Shown here: one piece after another, positions 27,230 to 35,812 of the stretch
How the letters are laid out: every line of letters begins with the position of its first letter
How positions within the stretch are numbered: position 1 is the first letter of the stretch
Program-made: the position numbers and the translations under genes
The notes under the pieces: generated by a model
Databases searched by the model: none
Told to the model about the DNA's origin: nothing
What the model saw: only the letters and a program-made list of their open reading frames with translations
From: Photobacterium carnosum
GTDB taxonomy: Bacteria > Pseudomonadota > Gammaproteobacteria > Enterobacterales > Vibrionaceae
DNA length: 64,000 nt
Assembly: GCF_002849605.1 (NCBI RefSeq)
Contig: NZ_NPIB01000004.1
Span: 1 to 64,000 of the forward strand
Reading direction: 5' to 3'

Positions 27230-27382
27230 TCACTCAATATGCATGGCTGTATCTGTAATTGCATCATTGTTCTCAATATCTTCAAGTAATGCTCTTAATA
27301 TTGAGATGGCTTGTGTCAATGAATATTCGTTATTACAAATTAATGACTGAATTTGTTGTTGATAATCAGATAATTGTCTCAT
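27230..27382 (-). CDS. Small 50-aa protein coupled to the upstream exported protein
   Basis: ATG 27382 to TGA 27230-27232. AAGGA lies seven bases before the ATG, and the ATG overlaps the stop of the upstream gene (TAATG), so translation is coupled. The product is helical and acidic (RQLSDYQQQIQSLICNNEYS, then LTQAISILRALLEDIENNDA), with no signal or TM segment. I do not recognise a family. It is too short for most gene finders. Confidence 0.6.
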   Translation of the reverse strand: MRQLSDYQQQIQSLICNNEYSLTQAISILRALLEDIENNDAITDTAMHIE

Positions 27383-27774
27383 TACTTATCCTTATAAACG
27401 TTAGTTGTTAATTTGACGGTGTATTTTTCACCAAGAAGAGTATCACGTGCTGTTGACCATGCATTGGCATAACATCTTGCTAATTTTGCATGATCACTGC
27501 TGATAATTATTCCTTTATTAATTGCTTTTTTTTCACTGTTACATTGTTTATTGATTTTTCTATTATAAATATCACCTTGATTAGTGAGGTTATAGACTTG
27601 ATCTTTGGCATTCTTTGTTGCCTGTTGTAAACAATGGATAAGACCTTGCTCATCATAATTTTGATTACTAGCACATGATTGAACAACGATAGAATTGCTT
27701 GCATTAGCTGTAGTTGAAAATAGAGCGCCGACAGTAAGAGCGACTAAAATTGTATTCTTTAGAAAGGAACGCAT
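27382..27774 (-). CDS. Unidentified exported protein, 130 aa
   Basis: The signal peptide (FLKNTILVALTVGALFSTTANA) is cleaved near residue 25. The mature part of about 105 residues has four cysteines (SCASN, IHCLQ, KQCNSE, ARCYAN), enough for two disulfides, and Lys-rich helices; it resembles small periplasmic helical proteins of the DUF1311/LprI sort in style, but I cannot assign it. No clear ribosome site precedes the ATG. It forms a two-gene unit with the 50-aa ORF. Confidence 0.65.
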   Translation of the reverse strand: MRSFLKNTILVALTVGALFSTTANASNSIVVQSCASNQNYDEQGLIHCLQQATKNAKDQVYNLTNQGDIYNRKINKQCNSEKKAINKGIIISSDHAKLARCYANAWSTARDTLLGEKYTVKLTTNVYKDK

Positions 27775-27989
27775 TGAGAGCTACTTTTAATTCTTTGTGT
27801 TTAAGATAGTAAACAGTATACCTTAGGCATATATGGCATGCATAAAAAATCACTATTAAGGTTAATCTTCGTGCTATGTAGATTATTATCTGTTAAAGGT
27901 TGTTTTTCCTATAATATTTTGTTGCGGAAGTGATAACAATGGCTTTATCATGTAACCTATAGTTAACAAATGATATTCAAGGATGATGT

Positions 27990-28844
27990 ATGAAGGAAGT
28001 AATATTTGAAAATGATGTTGTTCGTCTTTATTTAAATGATATATCGTTTAAGCCTTTATTAACAAAAGCAGATGAGATTCTATATAGTCGAAAGTCTTTA
28101 TTAGGCGATGCAGCGGCTAAACGTGTTCTTATTGAATCTAATTTACGTCTTGTTGTTAGCTTGGCAAAAAAATATCGCGCTTCTACCTTGTTATTGAGTG
28201 ATTTAATTGATGAAGGAAATATTGGTTTAATTACAGCTGTTGAAAAATTTGATCCAGAAAAGGGTTTTCGTTTTTCTACTTATGCATCATGGTGGATTAA
28301 ACAAACTATTGAACGTGCTATTCATAATCAAAGTCGTACCATTCGATTGCCAGTACACGTATCAAAAGAAGTGAATACTATTTTACGCGCTCATCGTGAT
28401 TTAATGACTAAGAATAATAATGAGCCGTCACAAGAAGAAATTGCAGATTATCTAAAGCGTGATGTGAGTGAAGTTTCCTTTTTAATGACAAATAACCAGC
28501 ATGTTTTATCATTTGATCAAACATTGAATGAAGACGATAATAATTCGCTATCGTATTTTGTGGCTGATGATAATTCTAATTTAGATAAGGTATTAGAGGA
28601 TAATGATCTGCAAACTATCACTAAAAAAATGTTATTTACATTAACTGATCGTGATCGTGAAATTATTTGTCGTCGTTTCGGATTGTTGGGTTATGAACCT
28701 CAGACATTACAAGAGGTTGCTGATGCTGTTGGATTAACACGAGAACGAATTCGCCAATTACAAATTAAAAATCTGACTCGATTAAAACGATCTTTAGCTA
28801 ATGATCAGTGTGATATGGAAATGTTATTTTCAGTATCAGCATAA
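27990..28844 (+). CDS. rpoQ: RpoS-like alternative sigma factor, RpoQ/RpoX type
   Basis: A 284-residue sigma-70 family protein without region 1.1. Region 1.2/2 starts near [10 protein letters not shown]; region 2 has [20 protein letters not shown] and [17 protein letters not shown] at about 43-112; region 3 spans 113-185; region 4 has [20 protein letters not shown] and [20 protein letters not shown]. It is shorter than RpoS (about 330) and more divergent, as are RpoQ of Aliivibrio and RpoX of Vibrio, which act in quorum-linked motility, biofilm or stress control. AAGGATG precedes the ATG. The RpoQ name is by resemblance and was not tested by phylogeny. Confidence 0.8.
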   Translation: MKEVIFENDVVRLYLNDISFKPLLTKADEILYSRKSLLGDAAAKRVLIESNLRLVVSLAKKYRASTLLLSDLIDEGNIGLITAVEKFDPEKGFRFSTYASWWIKQTIERAIHNQSRTIRLPVHVSKEVNTILRAHRDLMTKNNNEPSQEEIADYLKRDVSEVSFLMTNNQHVLSFDQTLNEDDNNSLSYFVADDNSNLDKVLEDNDLQTITKKMLFTLTDRDREIICRRFGLLGYEPQTLQEVADAVGLTRERIRQLQIKNLTRLKRSLANDQCDMEMLFSVSA

Positions 28845-28869
28845 AAAGAAAATTATAGCTATTACTCTA

Positions 28870-28898
28870 AAATAGATGGCTGTGGTCATCTTATTTTT
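28870..28898 (+). terminator. Terminator after the sigma-factor gene
   Basis: aaatagatg (28870-28878) pairs with catcttattt (28887-28896) with one bulged base and is followed by TTT. It lies 25 bases past the stop. Confidence 0.55.
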
Positions 28899-28988
28899 GA
28901 TATATAGATTGATCATAAATACAGAGTTATGCTCCATATCTGCAGATTGTACTTTATATTGATAGGCATATTATAAATTTACGTACTT

Positions 28989-29008
28989 AGTGATAAATTT
29001 TTATCACT
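28989..29008 (+). promoter_or_regulatory. Perfect palindrome just upstream of the AhpD-like gene
   Basis: agtgataa (28989-28996), 4-nt spacer, ttatcact (29001-29008). It lies 21 bases before the ATG. It could be a regulator site or an RNA hairpin close to the ribosome site (AGGAG). Confidence 0.4.
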
Positions 29009-29029
29009 CATAAGTTTAGGAGTATTGTT

Positions 29030-29542
29030 ATGCCAATTATCGATGAAGCATGTGAACATTCAGAATTACTTAATGCATTAATCTCTCGGCAATCACTATT
29101 ATCTACTAATCGAATGCAATATATTGTTTATGCTGCTGCTTTGGCTTCTCAGAATAAGCATGTGTTACACACTATTCAGCATCTTGTTGGTGATATAACT
29201 ATCAATCAACGTAAAGATATTCATCACGCAGTAGTAAGAATGGCTGCGACTAATACCTATTATATGGCAATTCATAGTATCGACTTAAGCTGTAATATAG
29301 CGAATGCGATGCAATTGGCACCACTAAAAGAATTAGATGTTGAAGATCTAACAAGTTATTACTACGCGTGTATTGCTGCATGTTTAGTTAACAAAGGTTA
29401 TAGTTGCTTAAATAACCATATTACATTATTGCGCTCTTGTGACGAATCGGATGATTCCATTAATATGGCACTAAGAGTAACCGCTTCAGTGTTAACAATG
29501 TGTCAATCAAGTTTTAATAATGATTACTTTCTAGATAACTAA
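29030..29542 (+). CDS. AhpD-like (carboxymuconolactone decarboxylase fold) protein with degenerate active site
   Basis: 170 residues, all helical. By eye it aligns along its length with mycobacterial AhpD: QYIVYAAALASQNKHVLHTI, then VVRMAATNTYYMAI, then the active-site region NKGYSCLNNHITLL against AhpD NGCSHCLVAHEHTL. One Cys and the His four residues later are kept, but the first Cys of C-x2-C and the catalytic Glu appear lost. A classical alkylhydroperoxidase activity is therefore doubtful. It follows the sigma-factor gene but is separated by a probable terminator. The assignment is tentative. Confidence 0.5.
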   Translation: MPIIDEACEHSELLNALISRQSLLSTNRMQYIVYAAALASQNKHVLHTIQHLVGDITINQRKDIHHAVVRMAATNTYYMAIHSIDLSCNIANAMQLAPLKELDVEDLTSYYYACIAACLVNKGYSCLNNHITLLRSCDESDDSINMALRVTASVLTMCQSSFNNDYFLDN

Positions 29543-29574
29543 TTGATTTAAATTGAAATGATAAGATTTTATAT

Positions 29575-29604
29575 AAAAAACCGTTAATGAATTAGCGGTT
29601 TTTT
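29575..29604 (+). terminator. Rho-independent terminator
   Basis: aaaaaaccgtta (29575-29586) with tagcggtttttt (29593-29604), one G-U pair, followed by further Ts. Confidence 0.8.
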
Positions 29605-29986
29605 TTGAAATTGGTGGAGAGGTAAGAAGAAGAATTTTAGATATACTATAAATATATGCCGATTTTTAAGAAAGGTACTTCTAATCATTCAATTATCTCC
29701 TTATGAAATAAAGATTCAGGTAAACGATTATAATGTAAATGTATTTATTGTTATTTACGTTTAATTGAACCTAGAATAACCAATATAGATATTAAGTCTG
29801 TGGCTATTTAATGTTTAGATGTTTATTTTATAGAATAAGAAATGAATCAGATTAAATTAGTGTTATAGCCTGATGTAATAATAGAAAATCATATGATACT
29901 ATTCACTGTAATTTTAGTGTTATCCCGCCATAAATATGGATATACGTTAAAAGTTAATATTAAAATCACCATTAATCGTTAATGGT
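29605..29986. other. Intergenic region, nothing clear
   Basis: About 380 AT-rich bases between a terminator and a membrane-protein gene. I see no ORF with a ribosome site and no strong inverted repeat. Confidence 0.4.
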
Positions 29987-30556
29987 ATGTTGAGAGATAT
30001 TGCTGTGATTGATCTATTAAAAGATATATTAGGATGGACATCAGTGGTGTTTTATATCTTAATTACTATATTTAACACGATGAAAGTTACACGTTATGCT
30101 GCTTTTGCTTCTGCAACAAATGATACAATATGGTCAATTTTGATGGGGTGGTGGCCGAAAGTGATTCTTAACTTATCGGTTACAGCAATTAATTTATATC
30201 GATATTTTAAAGATTTTACTCAAACAGCTAAAATAGTTATTCAAATGTTAGCTGCGGTAATGGTCATTGCTATATCATATATAGTTTATATTGCGATTAA
30301 TGCTTTTATTGCAGAACCCACGTTAGCGGTTGGATTACAATTTGTCGATTTAGGTGTGATTGTCATTGCATTATATATGACTGAATTGAAAAAATACCGC
30401 ATATTGATGTTGTTATCTGGTTTTGTTGGTATGGTTGGTTATTTTGGCAACCCTCAAATGATGGTAATTAAGGCATTAGTTATTGTTATTATGAGTTATA
30501 AATTATTTACAACGCGCAATGATACCCCAGAACAACAAGCTGCTGAAAATAAGTAA
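29987..30556 (+). CDS. Unidentified inner-membrane protein, about 6 TM
   Basis: 189 residues (or 183 if the start is GTG 30005, which has GAGAGA upstream; ATG 29987 has no site). About six TM helices with a cytoplasmic Asp/Glu/Gln-rich tail. The segment NTMKVTRYAAFASATNDTIW, followed by NLSVTAINLYRYF in TM3, gives it a YgjV/PnuC-like look (paired short helices with Trp and Asn in the membrane), but I cannot name a family. It is a single gene facing the hns terminator. Confidence 0.65.
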   Translation: MLRDIAVIDLLKDILGWTSVVFYILITIFNTMKVTRYAAFASATNDTIWSILMGWWPKVILNLSVTAINLYRYFKDFTQTAKIVIQMLAAVMVIAISYIVYIAINAFIAEPTLAVGLQFVDLGVIVIALYMTELKKYRILMLLSGFVGMVGYFGNPQMMVIKALVIVIMSYKLFTTRNDTPEQQAAENK

Positions 30557-30610
30557 AGTTATCAAAATAAAGTAATTATTTATTACTTACTATTTATTTG
30601 TGGATATAAA

Positions 30611-30641
30611 AAACGCTCATTGTTTAAGACAACGAGCGTTT
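30611..30641. terminator. Bidirectional terminator between convergent genes
   Basis: aaacgctcattgt (30611-30623) with acaacgagcgttt (30629-30641), 12 of 13 positions paired; the odd one is a G-U pair in the minus-strand RNA. It serves the membrane-protein gene and hns. Confidence 0.75.
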
Positions 30642-30684
30642 ATTCATCATTAACTTAATTAAATATAAAGAAGTTATGTGTAAA

Positions 30685-31077
30685 TTAGATTTCGAAGCTT
30701 ACAAGTGCATCGCCATTATCTAATAATTGTTGTAGTGCTTTAGGTGTACGGCCTTGGCCTGTCCACGTTTTTTCATCGCCATTTTCATCAACAAACTTGT
30801 ATTTAGCTGGACGAACTGCACGTTTTTTCTTTGCTTTTGGGATATCACCCATTAATGCGATTAATTCTTCTGGTGTAATACCTTCAGCTGCAAGCATATC
30901 GCGGTACTTCTGCAGTTTTGCTTCTTGTTCTTTATTTTCAGCTTTAGCTGCTGCTTCTTCTACGCGACGTTCTTCAACGACTTGGGTGAACTTTTGTAGA
31001 CCTTCTTGTAGATCTTCAATAGACATTTCACGCGCTTGAGCTCTTAAAGAGCGTAGATTTAAAAGAGTTTCAATCAT
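30685..31077 (-). CDS. hns: H-NS family nucleoid protein
   Basis: 130 residues. An N-terminal oligomerisation coiled coil (about 1-65, LLNLRSLRAQAREMSIEDLQ), a basic linker (PKAKKKRAVRP), and a C-terminal DNA-binding domain with TWTGQGRTPKALQQLLDNG containing the Q-G-R hook that enters the minor groove. It silences AT-rich and horizontally gained DNA, so it is relevant for the low-GC islands nearby. It has a long AT-rich upstream region, as expected for an autoregulated hns gene. Confidence 0.93.
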   Translation of the reverse strand: MIETLLNLRSLRAQAREMSIEDLQEGLQKFTQVVEERRVEEAAAKAENKEQEAKLQKYRDMLAAEGITPEELIALMGDIPKAKKKRAVRPAKYKFVDENGDEKTWTGQGRTPKALQQLLDNGDALVSFEI

Positions 31078-31690
31078 GTTATTAATTCTAAATAAAAGGA
31101 ATTTTGCCTATTGTACTTAACTTTTATAATAAGACACTAAAAATAATTACCATAGTTGTAACTAAATCTCATTTTTTCTTTTTAATTGCTATTTTTAGTT
31201 ATTTTTTATTAAGGGTATAAATTAAGAAAGAGGATATAGTTCTATTATTAGAATGAAAATAATTAGAAAAATGTAAGTAGTTATCGTGATAACGACATAG
31301 TCTAGTATTTAGACTATGTATATATGTCACTTCAATGCTACCAAAGGATAAACAAATATAAGCATGATTAGAAATAGAGATTTAACTACTATTATCGATA
31401 ATGTTGCATATATTCTTGCTTAAGAGACAAGCTAAATAGCATATAATTTTATTATTACTTTATTTCTAGTAAGTGATGATTGAGATTATATGTTTCTATT
31501 TGTAACTGTATGGTAATTGTTTTGCTTGTTAATTCATCTATACATTATTATTTGCGCAAATAATTGATTAATTTAAGGTTAATAAAAAAAATTCATCGTT
31601 ACCATTACCGTTATCGTTTGTGTCTTTAGTGTTAAAAGAACATCATATATGTAACTTTTCATGGATGATATATAGCAGTAAGGATATCGT
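31078..31690. promoter_or_regulatory. Long divergent intergenic region between hns and BCCT transporter
   Basis: About 610 bases, extremely AT-rich with many A/T tracts, hence probably curved and an H-NS target. It must hold both promoters. I see no ORF and no well-formed hairpin. Confidence 0.4.
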
Positions 31691-33619
31691 TTGAATACAT
31701 TACGTAAAAATTTCGAATTAATTGATAAGCCCACATTCTTTGGGGCTTTAACAATGCTGATTTTGGTGGTAGTTCCGCTTCTTTTATTTCCTAAAGAAGG
31801 TGCAGAGTGGATTGCCGTTGCTAAAACGTTTATGACAGATACTCTGGGTTTTTTATATTTAGCGCTTGGTATGGCTGCTTTTTTCTTTATGATCTACATT
31901 GTTTTTTCTGACATCGGTCAAATTAAATTAGGTGATGCAGATGAAGCGCCTGAATTTAAAACCGCATCATGGGCTGCGATGTTATTTTGTGGTGGTATCG
32001 GTGCTAGTATTTTGTACTGGGGTGCTATTGAGTGGGCTTATTATTATCAAAGTCCACCGTTTCAATTAGAACCCGGAAGTGAAGAAGCGGTACGCTGGGC
32101 TGCAACTTATGGTGTATTCCATTGGGGACCTATTGCATGGTGTATTTATCTTGTACCCGCCGTGCCAATTGCTTATTTCTTTTACGTACGTAAACAACCT
32201 GTATTAAAAGTATCTGCTGCATTAATGCCCGTTATTGGTGAAGCACGTAGCCATGGTTGGGTGGGTAAAGTTATTGATGTGTTGTTTATTTTTGGTTTGC
32301 TTGGTGGCGGTGCTACAACACTCGGTCTGGCGGCACCATTAATTACAGAAGGGGCTCATTATCTCTTTGGTACGCCTAAAAATACTCAAACACAAATTAT
32401 AGTATTACTGCTATGTACTTGTATTTTTGGTTACTCTGCTTATGCCGGTATGGAAAAAGGCATTAAAGTACTGAGTAATATTAACTTCTGGGGTGCGTTA
32501 GGTTTACTGACTTTTATTCTTATTGCTGGCCCAACGATTTTCATGCTAGAAACGGGCTTAGATTCATTAGGTCGTATGCTTTCTAATTTCTTCGTTATGG
32601 CAACATGGGCTGAACCTTTTGGTGGCTATGGTACGTTTGAAGATACTCACTTCCCACAAGATTGGACTATTTTCTATTGGGCATGGTGGTTAGTCTTTGC
32701 GCCAAGTATGGGCTTATTTATCGCTCGTATTTCACGAGGTCGTACAATTAAGCAAATGGTGACTGGCTCTATCTTCTTTGGTTCTATGGGGTGTTTCTTA
32801 TTCTTCATGGTATTAGGTAATTACGGTTTATCACTACAATTATCAGGAACGCTTGATGTTGTTGGTATTTTGAATGCAGAAGGCGCAACTAAAGCAATTT
32901 TCTCTATTCTTGAGCAATTGCCGTTTAGTACCATTGTTATTGCTGTATTTACACTGTTATGTTTAATTTTTACAGCAACAACGTTTGATTCAATTTCATA
33001 TATTCTTGCTTCTGTTGTTCAAAATGATGTTACAGAAGAGCCTATGCGTTGGAACCGTTTGTTCTGGGCATTTGCAATGTCATTTATGCCCTCTGTTTTG
33101 ATGTTTATGGGTGGATTAGAAACACTACAAACGGCGGCTATTGTGGGTGGTTTACCTCTGTTATTCATTACTGTCATGCTAATGATTTCAGCTGTAAAAG
33201 CAGCATCACTTGATTTAAGTCATCAAGATGGTTACGAAGATCCAGTGATTAATATTAATATTGAAGAACTGCCAGATGTTGATCCATGGTCAAAAGAAGG
33301 GATGGCATTAGCGAAGTTTGAACAATTAAAAGATATAGCGATTGAAGCTGCAAACACTGAGCGTGATGCATTGAATGCAATCTGGAAGATTAAGAAAACC
33401 ATTCGAGCAGAAGCATTGGCGCGTGGTGATAGTGGTGCAGATATGGGTGATGTTCCTCAGGAATTAGCTGATGAGTTGCACCGTCTAACCGCAGAAGCAA
33501 TGGTGGCAAAAGAAGCTAAACTGGAAGCATCAGAATTAGCTCAAGAAGCTCGAATAGTCTTTAATGATATTATTAAACAGAAAGAAGAAATTTCAGAGCT
33601 TGAAGAACAAAAAGCATAA
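31691..33619 (+). CDS. BCCT-family betaine/carnitine/choline-type transporter
   Basis: 642 residues with 12 TM helices up to about 505, then a charged, Ala/Glu-rich, probably coiled-coil tail of about 135 residues. BCCT signatures: GGIGASILYWGAIEWAYYYQ near 97-116, and DWTIFYWAWWLVFAPSMGLF followed by ARISRGRTIKQM near 325-355. The aromatic box WAWW-x2-F resembles CaiT-like members more than the WWxSWxP motif of BetP-like ones, so the substrate may be a carnitine-like compound. The start is TTG 31691 with AAGGAT six bases before; no better start exists. The cytoplasmic tail suggests osmotic or protein-mediated control. Confidence 0.88.
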   Translation: MNTLRKNFELIDKPTFFGALTMLILVVVPLLLFPKEGAEWIAVAKTFMTDTLGFLYLALGMAAFFFMIYIVFSDIGQIKLGDADEAPEFKTASWAAMLFCGGIGASILYWGAIEWAYYYQSPPFQLEPGSEEAVRWAATYGVFHWGPIAWCIYLVPAVPIAYFFYVRKQPVLKVSAALMPVIGEARSHGWVGKVIDVLFIFGLLGGGATTLGLAAPLITEGAHYLFGTPKNTQTQIIVLLLCTCIFGYSAYAGMEKGIKVLSNINFWGALGLLTFILIAGPTIFMLETGLDSLGRMLSNFFVMATWAEPFGGYGTFEDTHFPQDWTIFYWAWWLVFAPSMGLFIARISRGRTIKQMVTGSIFFGSMGCFLFFMVLGNYGLSLQLSGTLDVVGILNAEGATKAIFSILEQLPFSTIVIAVFTLLCLIFTATTFDSISYILASVVQNDVTEEPMRWNRLFWAFAMSFMPSVLMFMGGLETLQTAAIVGGLPLLFITVMLMISAVKAASLDLSHQDGYEDPVININIEELPDVDPWSKEGMALAKFEQLKDIAIEAANTERDALNAIWKIKKTIRAEALARGDSGADMGDVPQELADELHRLTAEAMVAKEAKLEASELAQEARIVFNDIIKQKEEISELEEQKA

Positions 33620-33650
33620 ATATCATTAAGTAAGGTGAGAAAATAATTAT

Positions 33651-33677
33651 AAGGTGATCTTCGGATCGCCTTTTTTT
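33651..33677 (+). terminator. Rho-independent terminator with TTCG tetraloop
   Basis: aaggtgatc (33651-33659), loop ttcg, gatcgcctt (33664-33672), then a run of Ts. Confidence 0.85.
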
Positions 33678-33829
33678 GTTTGATATTTTTATAGTTATAA
33701 GCGGTAAATAATACAATATGCATCATAAATAATAAACTTTCAGAAAAGATGTTTTTACCAAATAGAGGTTATGGATGCTGATAATAAGATTATTATTAAA
33801 GATCTCTCGATAACAATAAATTTTATTTT

Positions 33830-34108
33830 ATGAAAAAAGCATCACCTTCGGTAACCACTAAATTATCACTCCTTTCTAAAACTCTTTTGATAATTAATCT
33901 TATTTTCTTGATCTCTGATTTTAGTCTTTTTATTCTATATGGCAGTATCTTGGCTCTGATCTGTAGTTGGTTAATGGTGGCAAATATTGTCTCTATTCGA
34001 TATAAAATTAATACACTTTATAAAAGTCATATTATTATTGGATATCTTCGTTGCGCTTTTATTCCTTTTTCTGTAGTACGAGATGCTAAGCGTCATTATC
34101 AATCATGA
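33830..34108 (+). CDS. Unidentified small membrane protein, 92 aa
   Basis: The product has a Lys/Ser-rich start, two TM helices at about 15-55 (LLIINLIFLISDFSLFILYG, then SILALICSWLMVANIVSI) and a basic C-terminal half ending RDAKRHYQS. I do not recognise a family. No ribosome site is visible before ATG 33830, so expression is uncertain, but the reading frame has normal amino-acid composition for a membrane protein. Confidence 0.45.
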   Translation: MKKASPSVTTKLSLLSKTLLIINLIFLISDFSLFILYGSILALICSWLMVANIVSIRYKINTLYKSHIIIGYLRCAFIPFSVVRDAKRHYQS

Positions 34109-34264
34109 TATAAGTCGGATTATGAGATTAACGTACCACGACGTTATTGGACACATCAAATAGCACTGTATTGATTAATACCACTGAAGGTGGGATCAAT
34201 GAATTCTTGCATCAGTTAGTTCTTGATTGGTATAAGCAAGATAGTTCTAGTGGCTGGAGTGATC

Positions 34265-34339
34265 ATGGCTAAATGGATAATGTCGGTGATATTTACGTTT
34301 TTTTTATTGATAGTGCAACAAAGTAAGTGCAAATGCTAA
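34265..34339 (+). CDS. Candidate 24-aa hydrophobic peptide
   Basis: ATG 34265 with GGAG five bases upstream, TAA 34337-34339. The product is one hydrophobic helix (WIMSVIFTFFLLIV) with a Lys/Cys-rich end (QQSKCKC), like a small membrane protein or a very short type-I-toxin-like peptide. It lies 42 bases before the DUF2999 gene. Low confidence. Confidence 0.3.
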   Translation: MAKWIMSVIFTFFLLIVQQSKCKC

Positions 34340-34381
34340 ACTGTCGCTTATTTCATTGAGTAATTACAAAAAGGTAGTGTG

Positions 34382-34633
34382 ATGAACCCGATTATTGCGT
34401 TGTTGAAAGAGAATAATATTAGCGATGAGCAGATCAATAATATATTCCAGATGCTAACTCAAAACCCTTTGGCAGCAATGGCAACGATTAGCCAATTAGG
34501 TTTACCGCAAGATAAACTGCAAATGCTAATGGCACAAGTAATGCAAAATCCTGCATTAATTAAAGAAGCTGTTGAAGAGTTAGGTTTAGACTTTTCAAAA
34601 GTAGAAGCAGCGAAAGAGCAACTACAAAAATAA
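34382..34633 (+). CDS. DUF2999 family protein
   Basis: An 83-residue acidic helical protein from ATG 34382, with AAGG seven bases upstream. It reads NPIIALLKENNISDEQINNI, LTQNPLAAMATISQLGLPQD and NPALIKEAVEELGLDFSKVE, the pattern of the short DUF2999 family known from Vibrionaceae. It has no membrane segment. The helical hairpin-like repeats around QNPLA and QNPAL suggest a small protein-binding module. Function is unknown. Confidence 0.75.
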   Translation: MNPIIALLKENNISDEQINNIFQMLTQNPLAAMATISQLGLPQDKLQMLMAQVMQNPALIKEAVEELGLDFSKVEAAKEQLQK

Positions 34634-34655
34634 GTTGACTGATAACAGTATGTTT

Positions 34656-34702
34656 AAGGCCGTATAAAACCCGTATATTAAGTGGTTTTAACGGCCTTTT
34701 TT
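34656..34702 (+). terminator. Rho-independent terminator
   Basis: Left arm 34656-34670 and right arm 34685-34698 pair over 14 bp with one bulged A and are followed by TTTT. Confidence 0.8.
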
Positions 34703-34741
34703 ATAATTGCTGAATGAGTTCCTCCCGTTAGGAAAAAGATT

Positions 34742-35722
34742 ATGTTCCCGTATTCCACCGTTGAACAATTACGTTATGGTCGCGTTACTGGCCAAGATTA
34801 TTTTTTCCGTACCGGTATTGAAAAATCGATAACAAAGAAGGTTAACGTAACAGCATTAGGATTTGCAGGTGATGAGCAAGCTGAGCGTTTTCATGGCGGT
34901 TTAGATCGCGCAGTACTGCAATTTGATAGTAATCACTACGTGCAGTTACAACATATATTTCCTGAATCTGCACCATTGTTTGTCGATGGCGGTTATGGTG
35001 AAAATTTAGTGGTTGCTGGCATGAATGAGCATAACGTCTGTATTGGCGATAAGATTACTATTGGCTCCGTTGTGTTAGAAGTTACTCAGCCAAGACAACC
35101 TTGTTTTAAGCTTAATCATCGTTTTAATGAACCCACGATTGCACGCTATTCACAACATAACAGTAAAACAGGCTGGTTTTATCGTGTATTGCAAACAGGT
35201 GATATTCATCAAGATGACTCAATACAGGTTATTGAACGGCCTTATCCACAATGGACAATTGCCACGGTGCAGCACTATCTTTATATCGAAACCGACAATG
35301 TAACAGCAACAACGGCACTTGCTACTTTGCCTGAATTAGGCGAGGAGGTGAAAAAGGTTTTTCAGCGTCGTTTAATCGTTAACGAGATTGAAGATTGGAA
35401 TTCACGACTTGAAGGATTAATTAAATTAGAAATGCGAGTGGTAAAAATTGTTGATAAATCAGCCATGATAAAGCGATTCTACTTAAGTCGAACTGATCTT
35501 GGTGCTTTGCCTCCGTTTAGTGCCGGTGCACACGTCACCGTGAAGTTACCCAATGGTTTAAAACGTGCTTATGCTCTGTGTGACTCTGCTATTGAAGGGG
35601 TCTATCAAATTGAGGTTCAACGTGCTTGTGATAGCCAAGGTGGTTCGCAATACATGCATGAACAGGTGAATATTGGTGATGTATTATCAGTTTATGAACC
35701 AGTAAATGAAAAAATACTATAA
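34742..35722 (+). CDS. MOSC domain protein with truncated ferredoxin-reductase domain
   Basis: 326 residues. Residues about 1-160 are a YiiM-type MOSC domain (GFAGDEQAERFHGGLDRAVL; GENLVVAGM; QPRQPCFKLNHRF, with the conserved Cys that binds Mo cofactor or sulfur). Residues 165-225 are the helical 3-alpha domain. From about 228 a flavodoxin-reductase FAD domain begins (FYLSRTDLGALPPFSAGAHV through RAYALCDS), but it stops at DVLSVYEPVNEKIL, before the NAD and 2Fe-2S domains seen in full-length relatives of about 600 residues. No continuation appears in any frame before the terminator 47 bases on. The gene is probably a deletion remnant; the MOSC part is intact. Confidence 0.78.
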   Translation: MFPYSTVEQLRYGRVTGQDYFFRTGIEKSITKKVNVTALGFAGDEQAERFHGGLDRAVLQFDSNHYVQLQHIFPESAPLFVDGGYGENLVVAGMNEHNVCIGDKITIGSVVLEVTQPRQPCFKLNHRFNEPTIARYSQHNSKTGWFYRVLQTGDIHQDDSIQVIERPYPQWTIATVQHYLYIETDNVTATTALATLPELGEEVKKVFQRRLIVNEIEDWNSRLEGLIKLEMRVVKIVDKSAMIKRFYLSRTDLGALPPFSAGAHVTVKLPNGLKRAYALCDSAIEGVYQIEVQRACDSQGGSQYMHEQVNIGDVLSVYEPVNEKIL

Positions 35723-35769
35723 TCGCTTGTACATTAAGTTGTTAATGGTTGAATATAATTTATAGATAA

Positions 35770-35794
35770 AAAAAGCCTTCAGTGAAGGCTTTTT
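35770..35794. terminator. Bidirectional terminator
   Basis: aaaaagccttc (35770-35780), loop agt, gaaggcttttt (35784-35794). T-runs lie on both strands. It separates the convergent MOSC and persulfide-reductase genes. Confidence 0.85.
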
Positions 35795-35812
35795 AAGTTA
35801 GCGTATTCACGT

